Below are positions 1 to 6,701 of a DNA stretch of 10,389 nt, one piece after another (position 1 is the first letter of the stretch; each line of letters opens with the position of its first letter). The stretch is from Methylococcaceae bacterium. GTDB taxonomy: Bacteria; Pseudomonadota; Gammaproteobacteria; Methylococcales; Methylomonadaceae. The notes beneath the pieces are model-generated. The model saw nothing but the letters and a program-made list of their open reading frames with translations. It did not search any database and was not told the origin of the DNA. Position numbers and translations under genes: made by a program. The stretch spans positions 1-10,389 of the forward strand of contig JABFST010000227.1 of assembly GCA_013140465.1 (NCBI GenBank). The letters run 5' to 3'.

Positions 1-320
1 TACAAGACCAAATTATTTTTACCGTGCATTTTTTAAATCATGGGCGCATGGTCGGTTGCCGTATAGAAGAGCTGATTGGTGTGGATGAACCGTGGAACCC
101 TAGCCGCTTTGAGTTTAGGGATAGGGTGGTGTGTTCGATAGACTTGGGCATCCAAGGCCAAGTGTTGTTTGCCAAAGGCACGGAAGGCGAAGTCTTTAAA
201 GTCATCCGCGACACTGCCAACATCCAATACCATGTCGCTTTTGATGGCCGGGTTTTGCAAGTGCCGGAAGCCGCACTTGCGCCCTTGCACCCAGACACTT
301 TTGTTGAGCCGGAGCAGTGA
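1..320 (+). CDS. nifZ: NifZ, C-terminal part (5' end outside window)
   Basis: NifZ helps mature the MoFe protein of nitrogenase (P-cluster formation on the second half of NifDK). The reading frame is open to the first base of the window: the codons before the GTG at 24 read QDQIIFT, and the run DQIIF-VHFL-GR-VGCR-EEL is a hallmark of NifZ as I remember it from Azotobacter. The GTG at 24 is therefore an internal Val, not a start. The C-terminal part has the usual second small beta-barrel-like segment (FEFRDRVVCSIDL, GTEGEVFKV, YHVAFDGRVLQVPE). The stop TGA at 318-320 lies one base before the nifM ATG, so the two are translationally coupled. About half to two thirds of the protein is seen; no cofactor-binding motif is expected. 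Confidence 0.9.
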   Translation, partial: QDQIIFTVHFLNHGRMVGCRIEELIGVDEPWNPSRFEFRDRVVCSIDLGIQGQVLFAKGTEGEVFKVIRDTANIQYHVAFDGRVLQVPEAALAPLHPDTFVEPEQ

Positions 321-321
321 G

Positions 322-1164
322 ATGGATGCCCTTAGCCCCAATCCTTATACTTTGTTGCGCACCGCCTTGGCGTTGTTTAAAAAACCGCCCCGGGATTTGT
401 CCGCCGAGCAATTGCAGCAAGCACAGCACCAAGCTAGCCATGAATTTAGTTTAGAAAGCAAAATACTCAACACCCCCGAAGCCAGCGGGGTGATTATTTC
501 CGATCACGAATTACAGGCGGCTTACCAAGAAATCAGAAGCCGTTATGACGACGAAACCACGTTTTTGTCTGACCTCGACCAAAACCAATTGGATCAAGAC
601 AGCCTGAATGCCGCGCTGTTCCGGCAATGCCGCGTTAATGTGGTGATGGACATCATCGGCTCGCGCTCGCCCAACATCAGCGAGATTGAAATCGGCATAT
701 ACTACCATCTGCACAAAGACCAATTTAACCGCCCCGAACAGCGCGAAGTCTGCCATATTTTTATCAGCATCAACCCCGATTATCCCGAAAACACACGCGC
801 CATCGCTTATGCCCGCTTGCACGAGATCCACGCCAAACTCGTCAAAAAACCCCATAAGTTTGCCGACTTGGCCTTGGCGCATTCGGAATGCCCGACCGCC
901 TTGCAGGGCGGCACTTTAGGCACAGTGCCGCGCGGCAAGTTGTACCCGGAGTTGGATACCGCCTTGTTTGCCTTAAAAGTCGGCGGCATCAGCGACATCG
1001 TGGAAACCGAAATCGGTTTCCATATCGTGTTATGCAAGCACATCCATAGTGCTCATACCTTATCGTTAGCCAAAGCCACACCCGCCATCCGCCAACTGAT
1101 GCAAGACCGCGCCCGGCGTACCTGCCAACGCGCGTGGTTGGCGGCCTTAGCCAAATCTTCTTAA
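322..1164 (+). CDS. nifM: NifM, nitrogenase Fe protein maturation prolyl isomerase
   Basis: NifM is a parvulin-type peptidyl-prolyl cis-trans isomerase needed for folding and dimer activation of NifH. I place the start at ATG 322 (MDALSPNPYTLL, 280 aa), which has GGAG at 311-314 seven bases upstream inside nifZ. The frame stays open further upstream (ATG at 169), but that stretch overlaps nifZ and is not used. Residues 1-130 are the NifM-type helical N-terminal region. Residues about 138-245 are a PpiC rotamase domain: REVCHIFISI at its start, then FADLALAHSECPTALQGG-LG and the closing VGGISDIVETEIGFHIV. Length fits known NifM proteins (about 265-290 aa). No signal peptide, so it is cytoplasmic. 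It sits between nifZ and clpX, as in Azotobacter. Confidence 0.93.
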   Translation: MDALSPNPYTLLRTALALFKKPPRDLSAEQLQQAQHQASHEFSLESKILNTPEASGVIISDHELQAAYQEIRSRYDDETTFLSDLDQNQLDQDSLNAALFRQCRVNVVMDIIGSRSPNISEIEIGIYYHLHKDQFNRPEQREVCHIFISINPDYPENTRAIAYARLHEIHAKLVKKPHKFADLALAHSECPTALQGGTLGTVPRGKLYPELDTALFALKVGGISDIVETEIGFHIVLCKHIHSAHTLSLAKATPAIRQLMQDRARRTCQRAWLAALAKSS

Positions 1165-1173
1165 GGAACCGTC

Positions 1174-2448
1174 ATGAGCGAGAAAGACCTGAAACATTGT
1201 TCTTTTTGTGGCATTGCCGCTTCACCCAGCGTGCCGTTAATAGCAGGTAGCGAAGGCACGATTTGCGGGTCTTGCGTACTGCTTGCCAACCAAGTGGTCA
1301 GCAATTGGAGCCGCAAAAAAGAACTGTCCGACATGCAGGGGCCATTGCCGATTCCGGCCAAAATTAAGGCACACCTGGACCAATACATTATTGGCCAAGA
1401 TTTGGCGAAAGAAATCTTGTCAGTGGCGGTGTATAACCACTACAAACGCCTGAAGCACGAAACTGGCAACACCGGTTTGGGTGAGTTTGCCACCGATGTG
1501 GAAATCGGCAAATCGAATATTTTGCTGATAGGCCCTTCGGGTACGGGCAAAACCTTGCTCGCCAGCACCTTAGCCAAAATTGTCGGCGTACCGTTTGTGA
1601 TTGCCGATGCGACCACGCTGACCCAAGCCGGGTATGTCGGTGATGATGTCGAAAATATTCTGGTGCGCTTGTTGGATGTCGCCGAAGGCAATAAGGCCAA
1701 TGCCGAATGGGGCATCGTCTATTTGGACGAAATTGACAAAATTGCCCGCAGCCCCGAACAACAAACTGGCACGCGCGATGTCTCCGGCGAAGGCGTGCAA
1801 CAAGCCTTGCTGCGTTTGGTGGAAGGCTCGCAAGTGAAAGTGTCGGGCAAAGGCCAACGCAATAAAGACGGCGATGCCACCTTGGATACCCGCAATATCT
1901 TGTTTATCGCGGGCGGCTCGTTCCCGGGCTTGGAAAAACACGTCGAAAAACGCTTAGTGCCGACCAACTCGGCCATTGGTTTTCATGCCGAAGTCACCAA
2001 CCCCGATGACAAGCCCGACTTGGAAGCTTTGCTGAATGCGACCCAACCCAGTGATTTGCGTAAATTTGGCCTGATTCCTGAATTTATCGGTCGTTTTCCA
2101 ATACTCGCGCCGCTAGAGCCGTTAGATGTCGAATCGTTAATTAAAGTGCTGACCGAACCCAAAAACGCCCTCGTCCGCCAATACCAACAACTGTTTGCCT
2201 ACGAAGGCGTAGAACTGACTTTTACCCATGAAGCCTTGGTCGCCATCGCCAACAAAGCCATCGAACGCGAAACTGGCGCGCGCGGCTTGCGCAGCATTAT
2301 GGAACAGATTTTACGGCGCACCATGTTTGATATGCCGTCTTGTGAAGACATCGAACAGTGTTTGGTTGATGCCGATACCGTGCAAGGCACAGGTGAAGTG
2401 CGCCTGATAAGGACAGCAGACGAAGCTATCAGGCAGCAAGCGGGTTAA
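1174..2448 (+). CDS. clpX: Nif-cluster ClpX paralogue, AAA+ unfoldase
   Basis: ATP-dependent unfoldase subunit of ClpXP, 424 aa, the usual ClpX length. The N-terminal zinc domain has Cys pairs C9/C12 and C31/C34. Walker A is GPSGTGKT (120-127), pore-1 loop GYVG (153-156), Walker B YLDEID with E186, the ClpP-docking IGF loop is at 268-270, the Arg finger is in EFIGRFP and sensor II in GARGLRS. All match E. coli ClpX in position. The RKH substrate loop near 228-230 is not conserved (QRNKDGD here). AAGGAA at 1163-1168 overlaps the nifM stop and serves ATG 1174. Azotobacter vinelandii has a second clpX in the same place, reported to control NifB and NifEN levels, so a similar nitrogenase-assembly role is inferred. 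The housekeeping clpX next to clpP must lie elsewhere. Confidence 0.93.
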   Translation: MSEKDLKHCSFCGIAASPSVPLIAGSEGTICGSCVLLANQVVSNWSRKKELSDMQGPLPIPAKIKAHLDQYIIGQDLAKEILSVAVYNHYKRLKHETGNTGLGEFATDVEIGKSNILLIGPSGTGKTLLASTLAKIVGVPFVIADATTLTQAGYVGDDVENILVRLLDVAEGNKANAEWGIVYLDEIDKIARSPEQQTGTRDVSGEGVQQALLRLVEGSQVKVSGKGQRNKDGDATLDTRNILFIAGGSFPGLEKHVEKRLVPTNSAIGFHAEVTNPDDKPDLEALLNATQPSDLRKFGLIPEFIGRFPILAPLEPLDVESLIKVLTEPKNALVRQYQQLFAYEGVELTFTHEALVAIANKAIERETGARGLRSIMEQILRRTMFDMPSCEDIEQCLVDADTVQGTGEVRLIRTADEAIRQQAG

Positions 2449-2459
2449 GGTTATTTAAA

Positions 2460-2494
2460 CCCCCTCTCCCTCAGGGAGAGGGTAGGGTGAGGGG
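2460..2494. repeat. C/G-rich hairpin repeat after clpX
   Basis: CCCTCTCCCT (2462-2471) and AGGGAGAGGG (2473-2482) are perfect inverted arms around a single base, followed by a second G-rich tract to 2494 that could pair with the same left arm. Strings of this type recur between genes in many proteobacterial genomes. There is no T-run after it on the + strand, so it is at best a weak terminator or transcript-stabilising element between clpX and the Grx-BolA gene. Confidence 0.6.
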
Positions 2495-2633
2495 GATTTA
2501 ATGTCGCTTTACTTCCTGCATTCTCTATATGTTTGTTAAACACTTATTTAAGGTTACTTAACGCCCAATTGGCGTGCAAATCTTAATGCCGTAGCCGCTA
2601 ACCACTTAAAACCAATAACGCCCAGAGACTATC

Positions 2634-3251
2634 ATGACCACCGAAGAGAAAATCCGCCACCAACTCGCCACCAACCCTATCCTCATTTACATGAAAGGCA
2701 TCCCCAGCAACCCGCAATGTGGGTTTTCTGCCAAAGCCACGGGCCTGTTGAATGCCACCCACATTCCTTACGCCTACATCAACGTGTTGGAAGCCCCGTT
2801 TATCCGCGAAAAACTGCCCAGCATTTCGCACTGGCCCACTTACCCGCAGCTGTTTGTAAACGGTGAATTGGTGGGCGGCTGTGACATTGTTGAAGAAATG
2901 GCCAATAACGGTAGCTTATTGCCGTTACTGACCGCCGCCGTCCCCAAAAAACCCGAAGCCGAAGCCAAAACCGACACCATCAGCCCTGAGGCGGTAGCAC
3001 AACTCATCCAGCTCGCCATCACAGATGCCAAAGTAAAAATAGACGGCATCGGCTGTGATTTGACCATCACTGTAGTCAGCGAACAATTTGACGGCTTAAG
3101 CTTGGTTAAAAAACAGCAACAAGTGTTGGCTTGCCTTACCGCACCCTTGGCGACAGGCCAGTTACACGCCGTCAGCGTAAAAGCCTATACGCCCGATGAG
3201 TGGCTAGGCTTACAAACCCAACCCGCCGCTGGTTTGCTGCAAATACAATAG
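2634..3251 (+). CDS. Monothiol glutaredoxin-BolA (IbaG-type) fusion
   Basis: A 205-aa natural fusion. Residues 1-100 are a CGFS-type monothiol glutaredoxin (Grx4/GrxD class): CGFS at 29-32, WPTYPQLFVNGE at 67-78 and GGCDIV at 81-86, i.e. the glutathione and [2Fe-2S] site. A charged P/E/K/A linker (about 103-115) leads to a BolA domain (116-195) whose FDGLSLVKKQQ and HAVSVKAYTPDEW are close to E. coli IbaG. H178 is the conserved BolA His; C141 lies in the variable Cys/His ligand loop. CGFS glutaredoxins and BolA proteins form heterodimers bridged by a [2Fe-2S] cluster, so the fusion locks both partners together. Placement between nif clpX and nifF suggests Fe-S trafficking or sensing for nitrogenase. 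The upstream Shine-Dalgarno is weak (AGAG near 2624); no sigma-54 -24/-12 box was found. Confidence 0.92.
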   Translation: MTTEEKIRHQLATNPILIYMKGIPSNPQCGFSAKATGLLNATHIPYAYINVLEAPFIREKLPSISHWPTYPQLFVNGELVGGCDIVEEMANNGSLLPLLTAAVPKKPEAEAKTDTISPEAVAQLIQLAITDAKVKIDGIGCDLTITVVSEQFDGLSLVKKQQQVLACLTAPLATGQLHAVSVKAYTPDEWLGLQTQPAAGLLQIQ

Positions 3252-3300
3252 TGGCTTAACCGCCATACCGTGTAAAAACATTGAGTAATGCGAGGCCGCC

Positions 3301-3831
3301 ATGAGCAAAGTAGGCATATTTTTTGGCACAGATACAGGCAACACCCGACGTGTTGCCAAAGACATCGCCAACCAGTTAGGGGACATCGCCGCCAAACCGA
3401 TCAACATCCGTAACGCCAGCGTCGCGGATTTATTGGCTTATGACACCCTGATTTTAGGCACGCCGACTTATGGCGAAGGCGTGTTGCCCGGCTTGTCGGC
3501 AGGCACTGCCACCGCCAGTTGGGAAGAATTTTTGCCCAGTTTAAGCGGACAAGACTTTAGTGGCAAAAAAGTGGCAATTTACGGCTTGGGCAACCAAAAA
3601 TCGTATCCCAATGAATTTATCGATGCCGTATTTTATTTATACGAAGCCTTTAGCCGTTGCGGCGCAACCTTGATAGGCGACTGGGCCGTAGAGGGTTATC
3701 AGTTCAAGGCCTCCAAAGCCGTCATAGATGCGCGTTTTGTGGGCTTGGCCTTAGACCAAGAAAACCAGAAAGAACTGACCCCGACCCGCGTGGAAGCCTG
3801 GCTAGCCAGCTTGGCCTTAGGGGCTAGTTAA
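3301..3831 (+). CDS. nifF: Nif-specific flavodoxin NifF
   Basis: Long-chain flavodoxin, 176 aa, electron donor to the nitrogenase Fe protein. The FMN phosphate loop is T10-D-T-G-N-T15. The two isoalloxazine loops are TPTYGEG (54-60), with Y57 as the likely stacking residue, and GLGNQKSYP (95-103), with Y102. The motifs SWEEFLP, DFSGKKVAIYGLG and VGLALD match Azotobacter NifF as I remember it. GAGG at 3292-3295 is five bases before the ATG. It follows the Grx-BolA gene by 49 bp and is the last nif gene seen; a repeat-rich spacer comes next. Confidence 0.94.
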   Translation: MSKVGIFFGTDTGNTRRVAKDIANQLGDIAAKPINIRNASVADLLAYDTLILGTPTYGEGVLPGLSAGTATASWEEFLPSLSGQDFSGKKVAIYGLGNQKSYPNEFIDAVFYLYEAFSRCGATLIGDWAVEGYQFKASKAVIDARFVGLALDQENQKELTPTRVEAWLASLALGAS

Positions 3832-3872
3832 TACTCCAATTGTAGTTACAACTGCGCAAGTCACGCCTGAAA

Positions 3873-3905
3873 AGACCTGCGAGGTTTTTAAAACCTCGCA
3901 GGTCT
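3873..3905. repeat. Perfect palindrome with 16-bp arms
   Basis: AGACCTGCGAGGTTTT (3873-3888) and its exact reverse complement (3890-3905) surround one base. It starts 41 bp after the nifF stop and could fold into a very stable hairpin on either strand. This palindrome type is a widespread dispersed repeat in unrelated bacteria (from memory). It may act as a terminator for nifF although no T-run follows. Confidence 0.85.
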
Positions 3906-3913
3906 GCCGTTAG

Positions 3914-4050
3914 AGACTGTGAAAGAATTAACGTAAGCTTGCTCATCGGAGTGAAAAAACACGTTTTTTCACCAAAGTCTCTAATTAAAACAGATGCTTA
4001 CGAAAATAACAAACACCTTTTTGTGAGTATTTGAAATACTTTCACAGTCT
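3914..4050. mobile_element. 137-bp MITE with 12-bp terminal inverted repeats
   Basis: The ends are perfect inverted repeats: AGACTGTGAAAG (3914-3925) and CTTTCACAGTCT (4039-4050). Directly outside them is a 6-bp direct repeat, CGTTAG at 3908-3913 and 4051-4056, as expected for a target-site duplication. It has no coding capacity. Inside are two further hairpins: GTGAAAAAA/TTTTTTCAC (3951-3959/3964-3972) and AGTATTT/AAATACT (4026-4032/4034-4040). The insertion-sequence family that would move it is not identifiable from the ends alone. Confidence 0.85.
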
Positions 4051-4141
4051 CGTTAGTGCCTACAACTCATGAGTAGCTACATGCACTGTAGTTAATGCTT
4101 AAATTTTTGTAACTATTCAGAGCGACTTCTAATAAGTCAAA

Positions 4142-4187
4142 TTTACCGTAGGCTGAGCGGAGTCTTTACCGTAGGCTGAGCGGAGTC
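4142..4187 (+). repeat. 23-bp tandem duplication inside MITE copy 1
   Basis: Two perfect adjacent copies, 4142-4164 and 4165-4187, each beginning TTTACCGTAGG and ending GCGGAGTC. The shorter MITE copy at 10254-10377 has only one. Confidence 0.9.
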
Positions 4188-4211
4188 GAAGCTGGTTTGT
4201 TCGCTTCGGCT

Positions 4212-4291
4212 CCGCTCAGCGAACGGCTGTTCGGCTCAGCCTACGGCTGTTCCGCTCAGCGAACGGCTGTTCGGCTCAGCCTACGGCTGTT
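4212..4291 (+). repeat. Four 20-bp tandem units inside MITE copy 1
   Basis: Two alternating 20-mers, CCGCTCAGCGAACGGCTGTT and CGGCTCAGCCTACGGCTGTT, each occur twice, giving a perfect 40-bp period (4212-4251, 4252-4291). The other MITE copy has a single such unit (10278-10297, reverse strand). Confidence 0.9.
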
Positions 4292-4541
4292 GTGCCCCGT
4301 ATGCTGAATAGTTACAAATTTTTAACGGTGTGCAATGTCCCTAAAAGCAGATAGCAAAGCACCCCGATAGTGGACAATTTCGTAGGGGCAAATTTATTCG
4401 CCCTGTCTGCCAATTAAAAAACCCACAAATCAATAACAGGCTTTTTAACCCCAATTTAAGTTAAATAATAACTCCCCCGCATCGCGCCCTAGGTATACAC
4501 TGAGGCTCATTTTTAGCGATTATCCGATGGAGTGAGTTTTT

Positions 4542-5006
4542 ATGAAAAGCATTGTTGCCTCTTGCGCCTTATTGGGCGCGTTCTTAGCCCCTCTCGCCCA
4601 CGCCGAAGAAATTGGCTGTGTCACCACCTCTTGGAAACTGATCGGCTCTAACCACAAAGTCTGCGTACAAGCTTTTGACGACCCAAAAGTGCAGGGGGTC
4701 GCGTGTCACATCAGCCAAGCCCGCACAGGCGGTATTGCCGGGGCATTTGGCGTTGCCGAAGACCCGTCCCAGTTCTCTATCGCATGTCGGCAAGTAGGCC
4801 CTATCGTCATCAAAGAAAAACTGCCCGCAGAAGAAACCGCATTTACCGAAGACACCTCGTTGTTTTTTAAAGAAACCCGCGTCAACCGTATGTTCGATAC
4901 CAAACGCAATACCTTAATCTACGTCGCCATCAGCCGTAAGCTGATAGACGGCGCACCCGCCAACAGTATTTCTACCGTCCCTATCATGCCTTGGCATGAG
5001 CAATAA
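4542..5006 (+). CDS. creA: CreA family periplasmic protein
   Basis: A 154-aa homologue of E. coli CreA, a small exported protein of unknown biochemical function. The signal peptide is residues 1-21, with cleavage after AHA21, as in the E. coli protein (AHAEEIG). Shared segments include AFDDP (44-48), C55-H-I-S-A-R-TGGI, VAEDPSQFSIAC82, the FF..TRV..-FD-KRNTLIYVA region and the C-terminal VPIMPW. Besides the two family cysteines (C55, C82) the mature protein has two extra ones, C26 and C41, so a second periplasmic disulfide is possible. GGAG at 4529-4532 is nine bases before the ATG. It is followed 39 bp later by the next gene on the same strand. Confidence 0.9.
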   Translation: MKSIVASCALLGAFLAPLAHAEEIGCVTTSWKLIGSNHKVCVQAFDDPKVQGVACHISQARTGGIAGAFGVAEDPSQFSIACRQVGPIVIKEKLPAEETAFTEDTSLFFKETRVNRMFDTKRNTLIYVAISRKLIDGAPANSISTVPIMPWHEQ

Positions 5007-5045
5007 CGCCGCCGCTTTCCACACACTTTTAACCGAGCGTTGTTT

Positions 5046-5582
5046 ATGCACACCCGCACATTCCATTTCGCGCCGGGCTATGCCTCATCTTGGGCTGGCT
5101 TACGCGCCAAAATCGGTTTTACGCCTATTGTTCTGCTAACGTGCCTAGGGTTTGCCCACTCCGCACACGCAGCCCCCAATATCGCCAAAACCATACCTGT
5201 ACCCACAACAACATCCATTCAGGAGGGTAAGACCATGACCGAAAAAAGCTTGACTATGCCAGCAGCCAAACGCGTGGGGCCGGATGACGTGCCGCCCGTG
5301 ACCGTCAACGGTGTCCGTTATGAAGCCGTACATTGGGGCCGTAGGCGCGGATTGGAACAAAACGGCGGTTATATAGCCGCTATCGACAGTGCCAGCGGCA
5401 ACGAATTATGGCTGGCAAAAATCTACACGATTGAATACAACCCTAAGCTAGAAACCGATGTGCAAGATTTGTTTATCCAAACCATGCTAGTGGCTGACGA
5501 TAACAAAACCTTAAAAATAACCGATGAAGATGGCCGGGAATTTACCCTCGACTTAGCCACCCATACCGTTACTGCACATTAG
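5046..5582 (+). CDS. Conserved hypothetical protein with two possible starts
   Basis: No function assigned. From ATG 5046 the protein has 178 aa: a long basic leader, a hydrophobic core (about 25-37) and a signal-peptidase site after A42 (AHA|AP). From ATG 5235 it is a 115-aa cytoplasmic protein, and this start has a perfect AGGAGG (5221-5226) at eight-base spacing, whereas the upstream start has only a weak site. The conserved-looking core is VNGVRYEAVHWGRRRGL-QNGGYIAAID, then SGNELWLAKIY-IEYNP and VQDLFIQTM; the AAIDSASGNELW stretch resembles one blade of a PQQ-type beta-propeller repeat. The stop overlaps AGGAG (5581-5585), which serves the M35 gene 13 bp downstream, so the two are likely co-translated. 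An immunity or chaperone role for that neighbour is only a guess. Confidence 0.75.
   Translation: MHTRTFHFAPGYASSWAGLRAKIGFTPIVLLTCLGFAHSAHAAPNIAKTIPVPTTTSIQEGKTMTEKSLTMPAAKRVGPDDVPPVTVNGVRYEAVHWGRRRGLEQNGGYIAAIDSASGNELWLAKIYTIEYNPKLETDVQDLFIQTMLVADDNKTLKITDEDGREFTLDLATHTVTAH
5221..5226 (+). promoter_or_regulatory. Perfect internal Shine-Dalgarno AGGAGG
   Basis: AGGAGG lies eight bases before the in-frame ATG at 5235, inside the frame of the longer protein starting at 5046. It decides between an exported 178-aa form and a cytoplasmic 115-aa form, or allows both. Confidence 0.75.
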
Positions 5583-5595
5583 GAGCATCTAAATC

Positions 5596-6615
5596 ATGAA
5601 CACATTTACTGACGTGTATAACAAGGCATCAGAAGTGCTGAAAAACCAACTTTTTTTAAAAGAATGGGATGATTTTTTAAAGACCACGCTTGCGGCCCCC
5701 AGTTTTTTTACCGCCAAGGGCTTTGACAATGCCAAAAAAGACCTACCCGACAAAATCAGGCGCAAAATTAGCACCGACGCAGGTGTCGGCGTGGGCACCA
5801 GCAAAACGCAGGGTACTGTGATTTATAACGCTGCCGTCAATAGCGACTCATCCGGCGTGTTGGCGGAGCGTGCGGCAACGCTAAAAATGCTTAAGCACCT
5901 GCATTTGGTATTGCAAAAAGGCGGGCAACAAGTCTGGGTATATTCTCCGCCTAAGATGGACACTAAATGGGTGTTCGATGAGATTACAGGTTCAGACGCC
6001 ACGGTCAAGGCGCGCCTAGATCGCGAAGAAGAAATTTTCAGCAATGAAGAAAAACTCTGGATGTCAGATGCATTACAGTTGTCTTTAAAAATAGCCGAAG
6101 ACACCAAAGTCAAATTGGCGGGAGCCGCAACCTCAGATGCCACCAAAGCCGTGGTACGCAAATGGTTTCTTGACGAAGACAGCACCGACACCGATTTAAA
6201 CAACGCCATTACCACCTTGTCTGCGGGCTTTAATAAAATTGCCATTGCTTGTAACAACAACACCTTAGTATTTACAGATTATGCCGATTGGCGTTCCAAA
6301 CGTAACCGCTTTTTTGGCGGGGCGATACCAGGGGGTGAAGGCGGCGGTTTTCCGGTGATTTATCTGGAAGGGGCTTTTACGCGGCTTACAGGTAATAGCG
6401 GCAAAAAATGGCTGTGTGCGGAAACCATCATTCATGAAATGTCCCATCATGAGCTATCCACCGAAGACCACAAGTACGACAGCGACGGCCTAAAACCCAG
6501 CAAAGCGGCTTTACCTTATGCCAAAGCCATCGCTAATGCCGATAGCTGGGGATATTTTGCGATTGATTTGGCGGGTTATCTGTCTGCTACGGATTCTTTG
6601 AATGTGTTGAAATAA
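5596..6615 (+). CDS. Aspzincin (M35-like) zinc metallopeptidase
   Basis: A 339-aa protein with a C-terminal zinc-protease site. H280-E-M-S-H284 is the HExxH motif with catalytic E281; T289-E-D291-H-K-Y294 fits the GTxDxxYG aspzincin signature, making D291 the third zinc ligand. NADSWGYFAIDL near the C-terminus matches the NADS-Y(F)A stretch that closes the bacterial M35/LysMEP-like domain. The N-terminal 200 residues are alpha-helical and Lys/Glu-rich with no recognisable domain. There is no signal peptide or transmembrane segment, unlike fungal deuterolysins, so it is cytoplasmic or leaves by a dedicated secretion system. Bacterial members occur in effector-like proteins, so an effector role is possible but not shown. 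AGGAG at 5581-5585 is ten bases before the ATG. A hairpin with a T-run follows at 6632-6667. Confidence 0.85.
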   Translation: MNTFTDVYNKASEVLKNQLFLKEWDDFLKTTLAAPSFFTAKGFDNAKKDLPDKIRRKISTDAGVGVGTSKTQGTVIYNAAVNSDSSGVLAERAATLKMLKHLHLVLQKGGQQVWVYSPPKMDTKWVFDEITGSDATVKARLDREEEIFSNEEKLWMSDALQLSLKIAEDTKVKLAGAATSDATKAVVRKWFLDEDSTDTDLNNAITTLSAGFNKIAIACNNNTLVFTDYADWRSKRNRFFGGAIPGGEGGGFPVIYLEGAFTRLTGNSGKKWLCAETIIHEMSHHELSTEDHKYDSDGLKPSKAALPYAKAIANADSWGYFAIDLAGYLSATDSLNVLK

Positions 6616-6630
6616 TGGTGTAGGGACTTG

Positions 6631-6667
6631 GGCTGGGTTGGTGCAACGCATAAACCCAGCTTTTATT
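6631..6667 (+). terminator. Hairpin repeat with T-run after the M35 gene
   Basis: GCTGGGTT (6632-6639) pairs with AACCCAGC (6653-6660) across a 13-base loop, and TTTTATT follows at 6661-6667, as in a Rho-independent terminator. The 30-bp unit 6631-6660 recurs at 7285-7314 with one mismatch, so it is also a dispersed repeat. It sits 16 bp after the M35 stop. Confidence 0.65.
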
Positions 6668-6701
6668 GGGCTTACCCGCAATTAAGCCGCCTGAATAAGC
6701 C

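Larger units (their letters stand above)
4109..4315 (+). mobile_element. GTAA-ended MITE, copy 1 (207 bp)
   Basis: Terminal inverted repeats GTAACTATTCAG (4109-4120) and CTGAATAGTTAC (4304-4315) are perfect, and an 8-bp direct repeat AAATTTTT flanks them (4101-4108 and 4316-4323). GTAA tips with 8-bp target duplications are the signature of the IS66 family, so trans-mobilisation by an IS66-type transposase is inferred. The interior is a self-complementary array: a 23-bp unit twice (4142-4164, 4165-4187), then four 20-bp units (4212-4291). A second, shorter copy in inverse orientation lies at 10254-10377. Confidence 0.9.
3832..4541. other. 710-bp gene-free repeat region downstream of nifF
   Basis: No credible coding sequence on either strand. 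From left to right it holds a 16-bp-arm palindrome (3873-3905), a 137-bp MITE (3914-4050), a 207-bp MITE (4109-4315) and then about 226 bp of unexplained sequence before creA. That last part includes an imperfect palindrome, GGGGCAAATTTATTCGCCC (4385-4403), similar to short dispersed repeats seen in many bacteria. I found no convincing -35/-10 pair for creA. Confidence 0.75.

Noticed and set aside
24..26. GTG at 24 as the start of a 98-aa gene
   Set aside because: The frame is open to the window edge and the residues before it (QDQIIFT) belong to the conserved NifZ core.
169..321. Upstream ATG 169 as the nifM start
   Set aside because: It would overlap nifZ by about 150 bp with non-family sequence; ATG 322 has GGAG at correct spacing and the expected NifM N-terminus.
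511..882. A 123-aa antisense frame
   Set aside because: It is a shadow of nifM, with no ribosome site or recognisable domain.
2500..2633. A sigma-54 (-24/-12) promoter or NifA site before the Grx-BolA gene
   Set aside because: TTGGC at about 2571 has no GC at the required spacing, and the TGT...ACA near 2530 has a 7-base, not 10-base, spacer.
4109..4315. A CRISPR array in the tandem repeats
   Set aside because: The units abut without unique spacers and are self-complementary parts of a MITE.
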